In this document: positions 35,262-44,266 of the stretch, in pieces | How positions within the stretch are numbered: position 1 is the stretch's first letter | Layout: each line of letters begins with the position of its first letter | Origin: Sinomicrobium soli | GTDB lineage: Bacteria; Bacteroidota; Bacteroidia; Flavobacteriales; Flavobacteriaceae | Assembly (NCBI RefSeq): GCF_003285545.1 | Contig: NZ_QLNV01000007.1 | Span: 186,001 to 250,000, forward strand | Reading direction: 5' to 3' | Length of the DNA stretch: 64,000 bases | Notes under the pieces: generated by a model | What the model was told of the DNA's origin: nothing | Databases searched by the model: none | Seen by the model: the letters and a program-made list of their open reading frames with translations, nothing else | Translations under genes and position numbers: made by a program

Positions 35262-35316
35262 TTAACTGATTTTTTCTGCGTCCATCCGCGTAATCTGCGG
35301 GAAACTCATTCCACCA
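35262..35316. repeat. Dispersed 'TCTGCGGGAAA' repeat, second flank of the GxxExxY gene
   Basis: TTTTTTCTGCGTCCATCCGC and GTAATCTGCGGGAAACTCAT match parts of the repeat at 34727-34830. Confidence 0.6.
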
Positions 35317-35377
35317 ATGTTTCGTTTTTATCGCCGAGCCATGAAGATCGTAAAGCCATCAGCCTGAACACTAAACT

Positions 35378-36172
35378 TTAAGGTATGAACGACAACAAAA
35401 GATCCAAATAAGGGTACTGAGATTCTTCAATATTGACCCTTTCTTTCAATTCGAGATATTCTTCAACATTTTCAGCTGCTTTTTCTTTGATCTCCAGGTC
35501 AATATCATTTGGGATATGCCCTTTCGGAACAGCGTATACAAACCTGCCGTCCTCACCACTTGCTACAGGTAGTTGATAAAAGTCCCTTTCGACAAACTCG
35601 CCTTTTTCCACGTTAGTTTTTGAAGCTTCCACAAAAAAATCGACCGCGTGGTCCGGATACCCGAATAAATATCCATAAGCCCTGAACCGGTCCGTCTTAT
35701 CTTCAAATTCGTACAGGGTAAGCAATATCTCCGGGGAAACCGATGGAGTAATTCCCCGTTTCAGGAAAAAACCGGATTTACCCTTAATCAATTCGGCCAC
35801 AGATTTTCTGTTGTAGACCAGTATTTCATAAGTTCTGGTGTTTCCATAAACGGATTTAAAGGGTAAGAGAATATAACCGATATTATCATTTTCCAGTAAC
35901 TCCAGGCTTTTACGGATAAATTCCAGTTCCTCTTTCACTTTTTCGGGAGCTGTAAATTCCGCAGTTACAGAATCAATTGCAAATTCTACATGTTTCACGG
36001 TACTAATAGGCTTTAGTCCGCTGTACACCGTATGCAGCCCCTCGTATTCCAATACGCGTTTTGCTAAAGAATCTGCATAAGACAGTACGGTATTGCGGCT
36101 GGCCTGTTGTGCAGAGACACTAATTGTAGCAAGCAGAAAAAAGCTTAATGCTGTTTTTATAATATTTTTCAT
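35378..36172 (-). CDS. Secreted hypothetical protein
   Basis: 264 residues with a signal peptide (IIKTALSFFLLATISVSAQQ). The mature part is mixed alpha/beta: 'VLSYADSLAKRVLEYEGLHT', 'YGNTRTYEILVYNRKSVAEL' and 'FVYAVPKGHIPNDIDLEIKE'. No family is recognised, and no catalytic motif or transmembrane helix is visible beyond the signal. It is separated by ~140 bp, including an inverted repeat, from the outer-membrane operon upstream, so co-expression is uncertain. Confidence 0.75.
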   Translation of the reverse strand: MKNIIKTALSFFLLATISVSAQQASRNTVLSYADSLAKRVLEYEGLHTVYSGLKPISTVKHVEFAIDSVTAEFTAPEKVKEELEFIRKSLELLENDNIGYILLPFKSVYGNTRTYEILVYNRKSVAELIKGKSGFFLKRGITPSVSPEILLTLYEFEDKTDRFRAYGYLFGYPDHAVDFFVEASKTNVEKGEFVERDFYQLPVASGEDGRFVYAVPKGHIPNDIDLEIKEKAAENVEEYLELKERVNIEESQYPYLDLLLSFIP

Positions 36173-36187
36173 CTGTTTGTTTTTGAC

Positions 36188-36254
36188 GTCTGAAGTCCGG
36201 AATCCGAAGCCGGAAGTACATTTACTTCAGACTCCGGGCTTCCGGCTTCCGACT
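36188..36254. repeat. Inverted repeat (REP-like hairpin)
   Basis: GTCTGAAGT (36188-36196) and ACTTCAGAC (36224-36232) are perfect complements; between and after them lie CCGGAATCCGAAGCCGGAAG and CCGGGCTTCCGGCTTCCGAC, which are also partly complementary. It sits between two minus-strand genes and could act as an intercistronic hairpin or a dispersed element. Confidence 0.65.
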
Positions 36255-36314
36255 ATTTCGTCATTTCCCGGAGTGATTAAAATTTATTCATGTCCGTTTC
36301 ATGTATACAGAAAT

Positions 36315-37766
36315 TTAAAAAACAAGACCCGTTCTCAGATTGAAGTAAGAATAAGCCGTGTCCGGGTTTTGGTGTCTTGTTAACCGGGCATTTATTAAAA
36401 GCGTCTGTTTTCCAAAAGGTTTCTTCCATTCCATTTCCAAAGCACCTTTAAAATAATCGGTTTTAAAAAAATCCTGCTCCCTGATGAGTATTTCGCGGGC
36501 AAGGTCAAAGGCAGAGGTAGAAAGAGAAGCTTCAATAGATTTCCGGTATCCAAGCATGGGTTTTAAATAAAGGCCCTGAGTAAAAATTTTACCTATGTAA
36601 AAAAGATAAGTAGCCTCAGTTTCCAGGAATTGATATTTTACCCGGTCATTGCCGGCCAGGTCTGATCGCTCCTCATTGCTGTAATATAAATCAGCTCCCA
36701 GTTGATGGTTTCTGTCCTTCATCAACAAGAGATTAGAGAAAGCGATGCTGTGTGTTTCCGATTCGTAATTTATAGCTTTAAAAACGGGGTCAATTCCTTC
36801 TGTTTTCCCGTAATCGATCTTCAGGTCGGATTGCCATTCCGCTTTTTCGTTAAACATGATCCGGCTTCCGATAGTGATATTGCTTTTTACCAGGTTGAGC
36901 TCTCCTGAATTTACCGGGTTAACGATGGCATTTCTGGCTGTAAAATCCCCTTGCGCTACTGAGATATCGATAAAACCTTTATAATTTTTTCGTTTTATCC
37001 TGGAAAACAGGTGTAAACCGTAAGTATCGTATTCTTGATTTCGCTGAAACGACCTGAACGTATTTTTACTAAAAGTGCCGAGCCCGCGCAACTGATACAA
37101 TACCAGGTCCTGCGTGGCATAACTTCCTATCAAATTCTCTTCCTTGGTTTGTCTGTAGAACCCTGCCATACCCACATCCAGCCAATCCTTGAGCGCGATT
37201 AATTGTCCTAATTGTACATAGATCCGGTTATGCCGGTATAACGGCCGCGGCTCATTGTTTCTATTGGAACTTCCTACCGTATATTCAATCCGTACAAAAG
37301 ATCTGGCAGCCCTAAAATAAGACGGGCTAAGCACAGCCAGCGAAAAATCAACCCTGCCACCGGACCAGGGACCACTATGGGTATCTGCCAGCCGGTAAGG
37401 ATTTTGGTCTTCGTTATCGCTCTGTAATAAATAATCCCTTACGCTCTTCAGGTTTTTTTCATAATCAAATGAACCGTTAAAAGCCCAGTTACCAATTGCT
37501 TTTTGCGATTGGGAACTAAATTTTACCGTACTGAATTGTGAAGTTTCGAATACTTTATGCAGATCACCTTCACCATAGTTATAACTGAGGTGGGCCTGGT
37601 AAAATTCCCTGAGGCCGGACGCTAATAAATAAGGATGAGAATTGTTCCATTCCAGCCTTTTTTCCCTGCTGTAAAACGACCAGTCTTTTTGGTTATCCTG
37701 AGCTATCAGCCTTCCGGTAACACAAAAAAGGAAAATTGAAATACAACTTATGATTCTCATCCCCAT
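36315..37766 (-). CDS. Outer-membrane beta-barrel protein, DUF6850-like
   Basis: 483 residues with a signal peptide (IISCISIFLFCVTGRLIAQ). It is built of alternating beta strands with aromatic ends and finishes in phenylalanine (YSYFNLRTGLVF), as outer-membrane barrels do. The family assignment rests mainly on context: it is third, after a TonB receptor and a DUF4876 lipoprotein, an order I know from other Bacteroidota. The trio probably forms an uptake system, possibly for metal or haem, but the ligand cannot be read here. Confidence 0.8.
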   Translation of the reverse strand: MGMRIISCISIFLFCVTGRLIAQDNQKDWSFYSREKRLEWNNSHPYLLASGLREFYQAHLSYNYGEGDLHKVFETSQFSTVKFSSQSQKAIGNWAFNGSFDYEKNLKSVRDYLLQSDNEDQNPYRLADTHSGPWSGGRVDFSLAVLSPSYFRAARSFVRIEYTVGSSNRNNEPRPLYRHNRIYVQLGQLIALKDWLDVGMAGFYRQTKEENLIGSYATQDLVLYQLRGLGTFSKNTFRSFQRNQEYDTYGLHLFSRIKRKNYKGFIDISVAQGDFTARNAIVNPVNSGELNLVKSNITIGSRIMFNEKAEWQSDLKIDYGKTEGIDPVFKAINYESETHSIAFSNLLLMKDRNHQLGADLYYSNEERSDLAGNDRVKYQFLETEATYLFYIGKIFTQGLYLKPMLGYRKSIEASLSTSAFDLAREILIREQDFFKTDYFKGALEMEWKKPFGKQTLLINARLTRHQNPDTAYSYFNLRTGLVF

Positions 37767-37772
37767 CCTTAT

Positions 37773-38990
37773 TTAGTACGCACCGGGTTGCGGGTTACTG
37801 CTCGACTCAAAATCTTCACTACTGTTGTTCGTATCGATAAATAAGATATTTCCGTCGATGCTTGTCGATTTTCTGATGATGGACTCTCCGGTATAAGTAT
37901 CGGAAACATGTGTAAACCCGACATCCAGACTCGATGGTATCCTTTTAAAATTGCCATCCTCTTCACTTCTTAAGGCCTCCACCGCATCTATGACATGGGT
38001 TGCAGGAACTTTTAACACCTGGGGGTAATCAGGGCCTGCATCGGGAATAGCCGCGCGTTCCAGGTTTTCAATATCTTCGCCTCTCCAGATAATTGTACCG
38101 GGCCCGAAAACACTAACCAGTGAAAATGTAGTATTAAACGGATGGTACAGCATTTCCAGGTTAGGCACATCAGGCGCATCGATATCGCGGGTAGACCCTT
38201 CTACAAAAAATTCCCAGTCGGCACCACTTAAATCTACGGGGCTTCCGGGATTGGCTTCTTCGCTTTGGTGGTTAATTCCCTGTTGAGCTATGGTTATACT
38301 TGAAAAAGGTTCGAGGATATGTTCTTCACCAGACCCGGGAATTCTCCAGGCTGTGCTGATGTATACATGCGAATCGTCATCGGTGAACGGCGAAGGAATG
38401 CTGCCGGGATTTATTAAGCCGGAAACTCCATACACATCAGAAATAATAAGTCCGTCCAAAGCAATAGGTTCACTGGAATTATTATAAATCTCGAAAAACT
38501 GATCAAAGAAATAGTTGGAACCCTCGGGAGTTTTTGAACCTGAATAATAAACCTGGCTAATGACCAGGTTTCCCACTATCGAACCTGCCAGCCTGATATC
38601 CAGAACGCTACTGGCAGTTGTATGATTAAGGTTAAAATCATTATCGAGATAGTTCAGGTTGATCTCTACTTCATTACCGGTGACTGCCAGGGCTTCTTCC
38701 CCCTGCAGTAATTTACCGGCCTGCACATTGTAGGTACCCGGTACCAGTCCGGAAAAGGTAGCCATCCCGTCGGCATCGGTGGTTTGCTCAAATTCCTGTC
38801 CGGAGGCATTATCAACCATTGTTACCCTTACACCTACAGCGGTTTGTATTTCGAAATCTTCAGGGTAAAGCACATGTACACTCAACTCCAGCTGTTCCAG
38901 GCGCTGATTGTCATCATCTGAACTACAGGCCATGAAAAGCCAGAAGAACGATAATAAAAGGATTAAAGACTTGTTTGTTTTGTGTTTCAT
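37773..38990 (-). CDS. DUF4876 surface lipoprotein
   Basis: 405 residues with a lipoprotein signal (LILLLSFFWLFMACSSDDD). An N-terminal carboxypeptidase-regulatory-like beta domain (VRVTMVDNASGQEFEQTTDA, then DGMATFSGLVPGTYNV) precedes a region resembling lamin-tail folds ('GNLVISQVYYSGSKTPEGSN', 'YFFDQFFEIYNNSSEPIALD'), characteristic of DUF4876. It is 17 bp from the TonB receptor upstream and 6 bp from the barrel gene downstream, so the three are one operon; it probably acts as the surface ligand-binding partner of the receptor. Confidence 0.9.
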   Translation of the reverse strand: MKHKTNKSLILLLSFFWLFMACSSDDDNQRLEQLELSVHVLYPEDFEIQTAVGVRVTMVDNASGQEFEQTTDADGMATFSGLVPGTYNVQAGKLLQGEEALAVTGNEVEINLNYLDNDFNLNHTTASSVLDIRLAGSIVGNLVISQVYYSGSKTPEGSNYFFDQFFEIYNNSSEPIALDGLIISDVYGVSGLINPGSIPSPFTDDDSHVYISTAWRIPGSGEEHILEPFSSITIAQQGINHQSEEANPGSPVDLSGADWEFFVEGSTRDIDAPDVPNLEMLYHPFNTTFSLVSVFGPGTIIWRGEDIENLERAAIPDAGPDYPQVLKVPATHVIDAVEALRSEEDGNFKRIPSSLDVGFTHVSDTYTGESIIRKSTSIDGNILFIDTNNSSEDFESSSNPQPGAY

Positions 38991-39007
38991 CGTGATTAAG
39001 AATTAAG

Positions 39008-41725
39008 TTAGAATTGATAATAAATTTCGGCTCCGAAAAAGAGTTCGAGGTTTCTTTCGGTATAATTTCCACTTCTTACACTTTGATAAAGCGGCCTGTG
39101 GTTATTGATGTTGTTCACATAAAAGGCAAAGCCGCGCCCGGGCTGAAACTCTTTGTTTAACCTGAGGTTAAACAGGAGCAGCGGCGGCATTTTTTCCTGC
39201 AGCAGCATATCCCTGTTGATCTGGTTCCAGTACTGCCGGTATTCAAAATTTTTGCGCTCTTCCGGGCTTAAGGGGGTTATGATGCCGTTTTTATCCAGTA
39301 GTGCCGTGGGATACGGGCTAAATCCCGTCATTTGCTCTGTTTTGAGCCAGGTGATCTGTGCCAGCGAAGATATAACCATTCCCGCCTTGGGAATACGGTG
39401 TATGAAGCGCAGGGACGTATTAAACTGACTGGAGACATTTCCCTGTCCCGCCTGAAAATAAGGGATATATTCCGAATCAGGATCCCGGTACACAAAATCA
39501 GGCTGCGCCTGCTGCCCGTTGGTGTAGCTTTCAGATCTTATATAAGCACCGTTTACGTTTAAAGATGTTTTTAAAACTTCCCACTCCGGAAAGTTGATGG
39601 TATATTCTATTCCGGTGTTATGAATGTCCCTGTTGTTGGCCGGGGCATCATACCCCAGGAACCTTTTCTCGTACCGGGCGGGAGTATCGGACAGGATGGG
39701 AGGAGCATTTTCAGGACTTTCCCGGATACTGTAAACAGGGTAACCGGCAATATAAGGGTGGCGGATAAAGCCTGGCCCGTTTTTAGTGTTTTCCTTAAAA
39801 TAGGTAATTAGAAAATCAATATTTCCCAGGTTCCCGTCAAGTCCGGCCTCAAACTTTTCCGTAGTGTAGCTTGTTATATTACCGGCGTCCGGATCCAGCT
39901 TTCTTGTGGTTACAATCAATAGCCTTTCATTGGGGTTGTTGGCATAGTGGTTAAAATTTATCAGGTCGAAAAACCTGGGGCCGGGCGACAGGTAACCAAG
40001 ACCGGGTGTCTTTGAATTTATTCCGTAAGCCGCCCTGATCTTCAGATGAGGCAGCACCTCAAAAGAACTATTAATCCTGGGTTGTAAATCCTGACTTATC
40101 AAGCGGTTTTCAGCTCCCGACAGAAAATAGCGATCTCCCCGCAGCCCTACCTGCCAGGCCCATTCCCTATCGGCTATTACCAATGAGAATTGATCTTCAA
40201 GATAAAAACTTAACTGGTTCAGCGTGGGAACATCATCAAAACTCCTGGGACGATCGCCGGCATTATAATTTTGCCGTGGCGGAGTTAGCAAATCAAACTG
40301 CCGGCCCGGCCCTTTATTCCGGTCCAAACGAAATTCGGTTCCGGCAACGACTCTATGCGAAGTATTGAAAATGCGTAAGAATTTGCTCAATTCCAGGCGG
40401 TGGTAATAATTAAACGGCCTGCCCGCTACGGTAGTCTCGTTTCTATATCTTGCGGTCCCGTAAGGCACCGCTCCCGTGGTATCGGTTACAAATGTAGGCC
40501 GGGGCCCTACGTTGGTGGTGATAAACTCTTCAAAGAAAGAATTTTGTATACTGTAAGAAGCTGAAGCATTTATTTTTAAATGATCGAATACGGGATTATC
40601 TACAGGGGAATATGAAATATCGGTATTCCATCTGAACCGGTAATCCTCGGAACTCCAGCTTCTTTGGGAGGGTTCGTTTTCGGCATCCCGGCCACGGGTA
40701 GCCACATTACTGCTTATATACAATTTATTTTTTATAAGCATCTGGTTATCCGGAAGTACCCTTATCTGATGTCCTGCCGATACTGAAATTCGTGTAAACT
40801 CATTCAGCACATCCCTGGGGTCCGGTTTTGAATTGGTAAGATCGAGGTCCAGGCTTAAGGCCTGACCGGATTCATCAAGATCAATTCCTGCGCCGGCAGC
40901 AACCTGGAATAGATTTGGGTTTGCTCTTAGCCTTATATTAGGTGAAAATCCACCGATTCTCGTATTTACCAAAACGGCACCGGCCGTAAAATTGCCATGT
41001 CTTGCCGAAGGTACTCCCCGGATAACCTCTACAGATTCAATCTGGTCTGCCGGAATCTGCCGTAAATCGAATCCGCGGTTTACCACCGACTGGAAAGGTG
41101 GGGAAGCCCCCGGATCGGAATTCAGGATATTTACGTTATATTGGAGGTTGGCATCATTAGACACCGGACTACCGTCCATTATCAGGGCGGTCCCCAACTG
41201 GGCCACGGCATTGCCTGCCGAATTGGTGGGCGTTTGCCGCAGGAGGATTTGCTGTGGTGAACTTAAATCGGGGTTTATCGCCAACTGGCCGGGTAACAGT
41301 TGTAATACATCGCGCAGACTGGACGGCTGGACGTGCTCTATGGCAGCTTTTTCAATGAGCGACCGGGTGCCCAATCCATTGCTGTTTTCCCTGGCCGTTA
41401 CGATAACCTCGTCAATTTGAAGGTTCCTGCTTCGAAGCTGTATTTGAACATTTAATCTGTGGCTATGTAAAATAAGAGTATCCAGGCTTACATACCCCAA
41501 ATGAGTAATGTTTAAGTGATGTTCGTTTTCACCGGGATTTATCTTTATGGAAAACCTGCCTTCCAGATTCGTAATGGTAGAATGGCCGGAAGTGTTTTGG
41601 CGAATCAAGGCGCCTGTTAAGGGTTCATTTTCTTCATTATGAACAATACCGGTAATAATGTTGTCCTGGGCACTTATGTACCCAATAACCACAAAGTAAA
41701 ACAAGGCCGGCAGGAGAAACTTCAT
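39008..41725 (-). CDS. TonB-dependent receptor of the DUF4876 operon
   Basis: 905 residues with signal peptide (MKFLLPALFYFVVIGYISAQ), carboxypeptidase-regulatory-like domain ('NIITGIVHNEENEPLTGALI'), TonB-box-like IDEVIVTARE, plug ('QIESVEVIRGVPSARHGNFT') and a barrel ending LELFFGAEIYYQF. No STN domain and no FecR nearby, so it is not regulated by a sigma/anti-sigma relay. It is first in an operon with the DUF4876 lipoprotein and a second barrel protein. Confidence 0.95.
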   Translation of the reverse strand: MKFLLPALFYFVVIGYISAQDNIITGIVHNEENEPLTGALIRQNTSGHSTITNLEGRFSIKINPGENEHHLNITHLGYVSLDTLILHSHRLNVQIQLRSRNLQIDEVIVTARENSNGLGTRSLIEKAAIEHVQPSSLRDVLQLLPGQLAINPDLSSPQQILLRQTPTNSAGNAVAQLGTALIMDGSPVSNDANLQYNVNILNSDPGASPPFQSVVNRGFDLRQIPADQIESVEVIRGVPSARHGNFTAGAVLVNTRIGGFSPNIRLRANPNLFQVAAGAGIDLDESGQALSLDLDLTNSKPDPRDVLNEFTRISVSAGHQIRVLPDNQMLIKNKLYISSNVATRGRDAENEPSQRSWSSEDYRFRWNTDISYSPVDNPVFDHLKINASASYSIQNSFFEEFITTNVGPRPTFVTDTTGAVPYGTARYRNETTVAGRPFNYYHRLELSKFLRIFNTSHRVVAGTEFRLDRNKGPGRQFDLLTPPRQNYNAGDRPRSFDDVPTLNQLSFYLEDQFSLVIADREWAWQVGLRGDRYFLSGAENRLISQDLQPRINSSFEVLPHLKIRAAYGINSKTPGLGYLSPGPRFFDLINFNHYANNPNERLLIVTTRKLDPDAGNITSYTTEKFEAGLDGNLGNIDFLITYFKENTKNGPGFIRHPYIAGYPVYSIRESPENAPPILSDTPARYEKRFLGYDAPANNRDIHNTGIEYTINFPEWEVLKTSLNVNGAYIRSESYTNGQQAQPDFVYRDPDSEYIPYFQAGQGNVSSQFNTSLRFIHRIPKAGMVISSLAQITWLKTEQMTGFSPYPTALLDKNGIITPLSPEERKNFEYRQYWNQINRDMLLQEKMPPLLLFNLRLNKEFQPGRGFAFYVNNINNHRPLYQSVRSGNYTERNLELFFGAEIYYQF

Positions 41726-41898
41726 TAATGCGATTTTGTTGCAAAAATAGAATTAATTTCATTAAACGCAACAAAGTAGCATTACTATTTTGAAATTGCC
41801 GATGGATCCTTATGAAGTTATCTACAACCCAAAAAAGAGGCTGTCTTCTTCTAAAAAAAACGACCGGAAAACAGTGACTCCTTTACCAGATATTAAAT

Positions 41899-41928
41899 GC
41901 TCCCTAAATAACTATTGTTAACTTTGCA
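41899..41928 (+). promoter_or_regulatory. Promoter-like element with -7 box TAACTTTG
   Basis: TAACTTTG at 41919-41926 matches TAnnTTTG, a few bases before the ATG of the decayed Crp/Fnr gene. The stretch GCTCCCTAAATAACTATTGT, then TAACTTTGCA closely resembles 23491-23520 (GCTCCCTGAATAACTTATCG, then TTAGTTTGCA), suggesting a shared ancestor for the two regions. Confidence 0.5.
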
Positions 41929-41931
41929 CTG

Positions 41932-42153
41932 ATGAAAGAATTTATAGAATACATCCTGCAGTTCGGTAATCTGAACGTGCAGTAAATAAACCTTATTAAC
42001 AGGAAGGCCAAAGAAATAGAACTTAATAAAGATGACTATTTTTTAGAAGCAGGCAAACTTTCCGTTGCACTCACCTACGGCCCCGGCAGACTTTTTATAC
42101 TTCAACAAATACATGAAACCATGATTCAATTAGCCAGGCTGGGGTTAAATTAA
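41932..42153 (+). pseudogene. Decayed Crp/Fnr-family regulator gene
   Basis: The frame begins MKEFIEYILQFGNLNVQ, hits a TAA at 41983-41985, and continues INLINRKAKEIELNKDDYFL, then EAGKLSVALTYGPGRLF. This is the start of a cyclic-nucleotide-binding domain of the Bacteroidota Crp/Fnr type (normal proteins read ...KDDYFLEAGK and continue ~150 residues). Here it ends after 73 codons with IHETMIQLARLGLN, so most of the sensor and the whole HTH are gone. It is followed by the DUF4260 gene. Confidence 0.8.
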
Positions 42154-42185
42154 TAATATTGTAGTCGGTTTAAAAAGTACATCAA

Positions 42186-42548
42186 ATGAAAACTCTCTTA
42201 AAATTAGAAGAAGCTGCAATATTGCTATTTTGCATTTTCTTATTTAGCAAATTAAATTTTGCCTGGTGGTGGTTTCCTGCACTATTGTTATTGCCGGATA
42301 TTGGTATGATTGGCTATGTTGTAAATCGTAAAGTCGGGGCATTTACCTATAACCTGACACATCATCGCCTGATAGCGACAATGGTAGCATTATATGCCAT
42401 TACTTATGGTAACGATTCCTGGAAACTAACTGCTGTCATACTTTTTGCCCATATTTCTTTTGACAGAACTTTAGGGTATGGTTTAAAATATAATGACAAC
42501 TTTCAGCATACTCATTTAGGTACTATTGGAAAAAAAAGCATAAACTGA
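42186..42548 (+). CDS. DUF4260 small membrane protein
   Basis: 120 residues, 3-4 membrane helices. The family pattern is clear: 'KLEEAAILLFCIFLFSKLNF', 'WWWFPALLLLPDIGMIGYVV', then YNLTHHRLIATMVALYAITY and AHISFDRTLGYGLKY near the end. Function is unknown. It sits right after the Crp/Fnr remnant, which may once have controlled it. The 252 bp that follow (42549-42800) hold no gene; only the ArsR operator at their end is recognisable. Confidence 0.9.
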   Translation: MKTLLKLEEAAILLFCIFLFSKLNFAWWWFPALLLLPDIGMIGYVVNRKVGAFTYNLTHHRLIATMVALYAITYGNDSWKLTAVILFAHISFDRTLGYGLKYNDNFQHTHLGTIGKKSIN

Positions 42549-42774
42549 ATTAACTATATCTATAATGGACTCATCCTGAGTTATTATAATTTGCTGGAAA
42601 ACCCTCTTTTGCACCAGCTCACCACCTGCCCCCCTTCACTAAAAACAGCTCCCTGCTGGCCCGGTCCTGTCTTTTTCTCTCCTCATAGCTATGGCCATAT
42701 GGTTCGAAAAACCTTCATCCGGGTACAATCCGATCACTTTCATTCATAAAAATTTGTTAAACATGATGTAGGTA

Positions 42775-42792
42775 TTTAGGTAATTACCTAAA
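42775..42792. promoter_or_regulatory. ArsR operator 1, perfect 18-bp palindrome
   Basis: TTTAGGTAATTACCTAAA lies 9 bp before the ArsR ATG. A related AGGT-N4-ACCT site precedes the next gene (43122-43142), so the regulator probably represses both itself and the oxidoreductase. Confidence 0.8.
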
Positions 42793-42800
42793 TTTGTCCC

Positions 42801-43106
42801 ATGGAATTATTAGAGGTTATAAAGTCATTATCAAACGAAACACGTTTAAACATTCTTGAATGGTTAAAGGATCCCTTTGCCCATTTTCCGGAAGAAGAGT
42901 TGAGCCGGGACACACCGGAATTAGGGGTATGTGTGTCCGATATTGCTAAAAAAGCCGGGATGTCCGTCCCTACTGTCTCAGATTATTTAAAGACCATGTC
43001 TGCTGCAAATATTCTGATTGCTACCCGAAAGGGACAGTGGACGTATTATAAAAGAAACGAAAAATCAATTCAGGATCTGGCAACGCATATTAAAAATAAA
43101 CTATAA
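42801..43106 (+). CDS. ArsR/SmtB-family transcriptional repressor
   Basis: 101 residues. The winged helix reads 'LEVIKSLSNETRLNILEWLK', CVSDIAKKAGMSVPTVSDYL and KTMSAANILIATRKGQWTYY. An insertion (DPFAHFPEEELSRDTPELGV) in the helix 2-3 linker and a single cysteine at the start of the recognition region are seen; no CxC metal site is present, so the inducer is probably not arsenite or zinc and may be an organic or redox-active compound. The palindrome just upstream and a second site before the oxidoreductase indicate autorepression and control of the next two genes. Confidence 0.93.
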   Translation: MELLEVIKSLSNETRLNILEWLKDPFAHFPEEELSRDTPELGVCVSDIAKKAGMSVPTVSDYLKTMSAANILIATRKGQWTYYKRNEKSIQDLATHIKNKL

Positions 43107-43121
43107 TTTTTTTTGTTTAAC

Positions 43122-43142
43122 TTTTAGGTTTTTACCTAATTA
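43122..43142. promoter_or_regulatory. ArsR operator 2, AGGT-TTTT-ACCT
   Basis: TTTTAGGTTTTTACCTAATT resembles operator 1 (TTTAGGTAATTACCTAAA) with the same half-sites and spacing. It lies 16 bp before the ATG of the quinone-oxidoreductase-like gene. Confidence 0.65.
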
Positions 43143-43157
43143 CATAAATTTACAAAT

Positions 43158-44132
43158 ATGAAAGCAGCAATGTTAAAAGAGTTCGGCCCTATTGAAAATT
43201 TTGAAATTGTAGATATACCAAAACCTGAACCCGGATTCAAGGAAGTTTTGGTCAAGGTATTTGCAACTTCCGTAAACCCTTTGGACTACCAGGTTCGGCG
43301 TGGGGATTATAAAAATGAACTGGAGCTACCGGTTATTACAGGTCACGACATTTCCGGTGAGATCGTAGCGCTCGGACCCGGGGTGGAAAATTTTAAAGTC
43401 GGTGACGAAGTGTATTATACTCCGGAGATCTTTAATGGCCCCGGGAGCTACGTTCAATACCACGTTGCACATGAGTCTATCATGGGTTTAAAACCAAAAA
43501 GCCTGAGCCACCTGGAGGCCGCAACCCTTCCCCTGGCCGCAGGAACAGCCTGGGAGATGCTGGTTACCAGGGCGCAGCTCAAAATCAACCAATCCATTCT
43601 GGTTCACGGTGGTGCCGGTGGTGTAGGCATACCAACCATTCAAATTGCCAAGGCTATGGGAGCCATTGTGTATACCACTGCCAGAAAGGCCCATCATCAA
43701 TTTCTTCTGGAATTGGGTGCAGACTATGTTATTGACTACGAAAATGAAGACTACCTTCAGGTGGTCAATCAATTGACAAACCATAAAGGCGTTGATGTCA
43801 TCATCGATACCATAGGAGGCGATACACTTTCCGATAGCGGAAAGATACTCAGTCAGCTGGGGCAGGTAGTTACATTGGTCGACATAGAGAAACCCCAGAA
43901 CCTTATTGAAGCATGGGGGAAAAATGCCACTTATCACTTTGTCTTTACCCGGCAGAATAGAAATAAACTGGACGAATTAACTAAATTGGTAGAAAGCAAA
44001 AAGCTAAAACCGGTTTTAAATAAGGTCTTTCCCTTGTCGGAGATTGGTAAAGCCCATAGCTTATTGGAATACAGAACAGGTGATAAAAACTTCTATGGCA
44101 AAATAGGAATAGAAGTGGAAAAAGAAGCTTAA
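43158..44132 (+). CDS. MDR-family NADP-dependent quinone oxidoreductase-like protein
   Basis: 324 residues. N-terminal GroES-like domain (SVNPLDYQVRRGDYKNELEL, then PVITGHDISGEIVALGPGV) and Rossmann domain with 'ILVHGGAGGVGIPTIQIAKA' (AxxGGVG NADP motif) and 'DVIIDTIGGDTLSDS'. It lacks the catalytic zinc cysteines of alcohol dehydrogenases, as the quinone-oxidoreductase branch does. It is under a predicted ArsR operator and is followed by a second family member, so the pair probably detoxifies an electrophile or quinone sensed by the ArsR protein. Confidence 0.93.
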   Translation: MKAAMLKEFGPIENFEIVDIPKPEPGFKEVLVKVFATSVNPLDYQVRRGDYKNELELPVITGHDISGEIVALGPGVENFKVGDEVYYTPEIFNGPGSYVQYHVAHESIMGLKPKSLSHLEAATLPLAAGTAWEMLVTRAQLKINQSILVHGGAGGVGIPTIQIAKAMGAIVYTTARKAHHQFLLELGADYVIDYENEDYLQVVNQLTNHKGVDVIIDTIGGDTLSDSGKILSQLGQVVTLVDIEKPQNLIEAWGKNATYHFVFTRQNRNKLDELTKLVESKKLKPVLNKVFPLSEIGKAHSLLEYRTGDKNFYGKIGIEVEKEA

Positions 44133-44154
44133 CAGGTTTTTCAATACACAACAA

Positions 44155-44219
44155 TGACCTCCCCGAGCTATGATCGGTGCCTAAAATGGCAGGAGGTCAG
44201 TTGTTTACCGTGATAGCTC
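44155..44219 (+). other. Interleaved inverted repeats between the two oxidoreductase genes
   Basis: TGACCTCC (44155-44162) pairs with GGAGGTCA (44192-44199), while GAGCTAT (44165-44171) pairs with ATAGCTC (44213-44219). The order stem 1, stem 2, stem 1', stem 2' is that of a pseudoknot. As RNA it could modulate expression of the second gene; as DNA it could simply be two overlapping palindromes. Confidence 0.45.
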
Positions 44220-44266
44220 AAATCGAAAAACAGATTCTATTTTAAAACAATTAAAAAAATATAACA

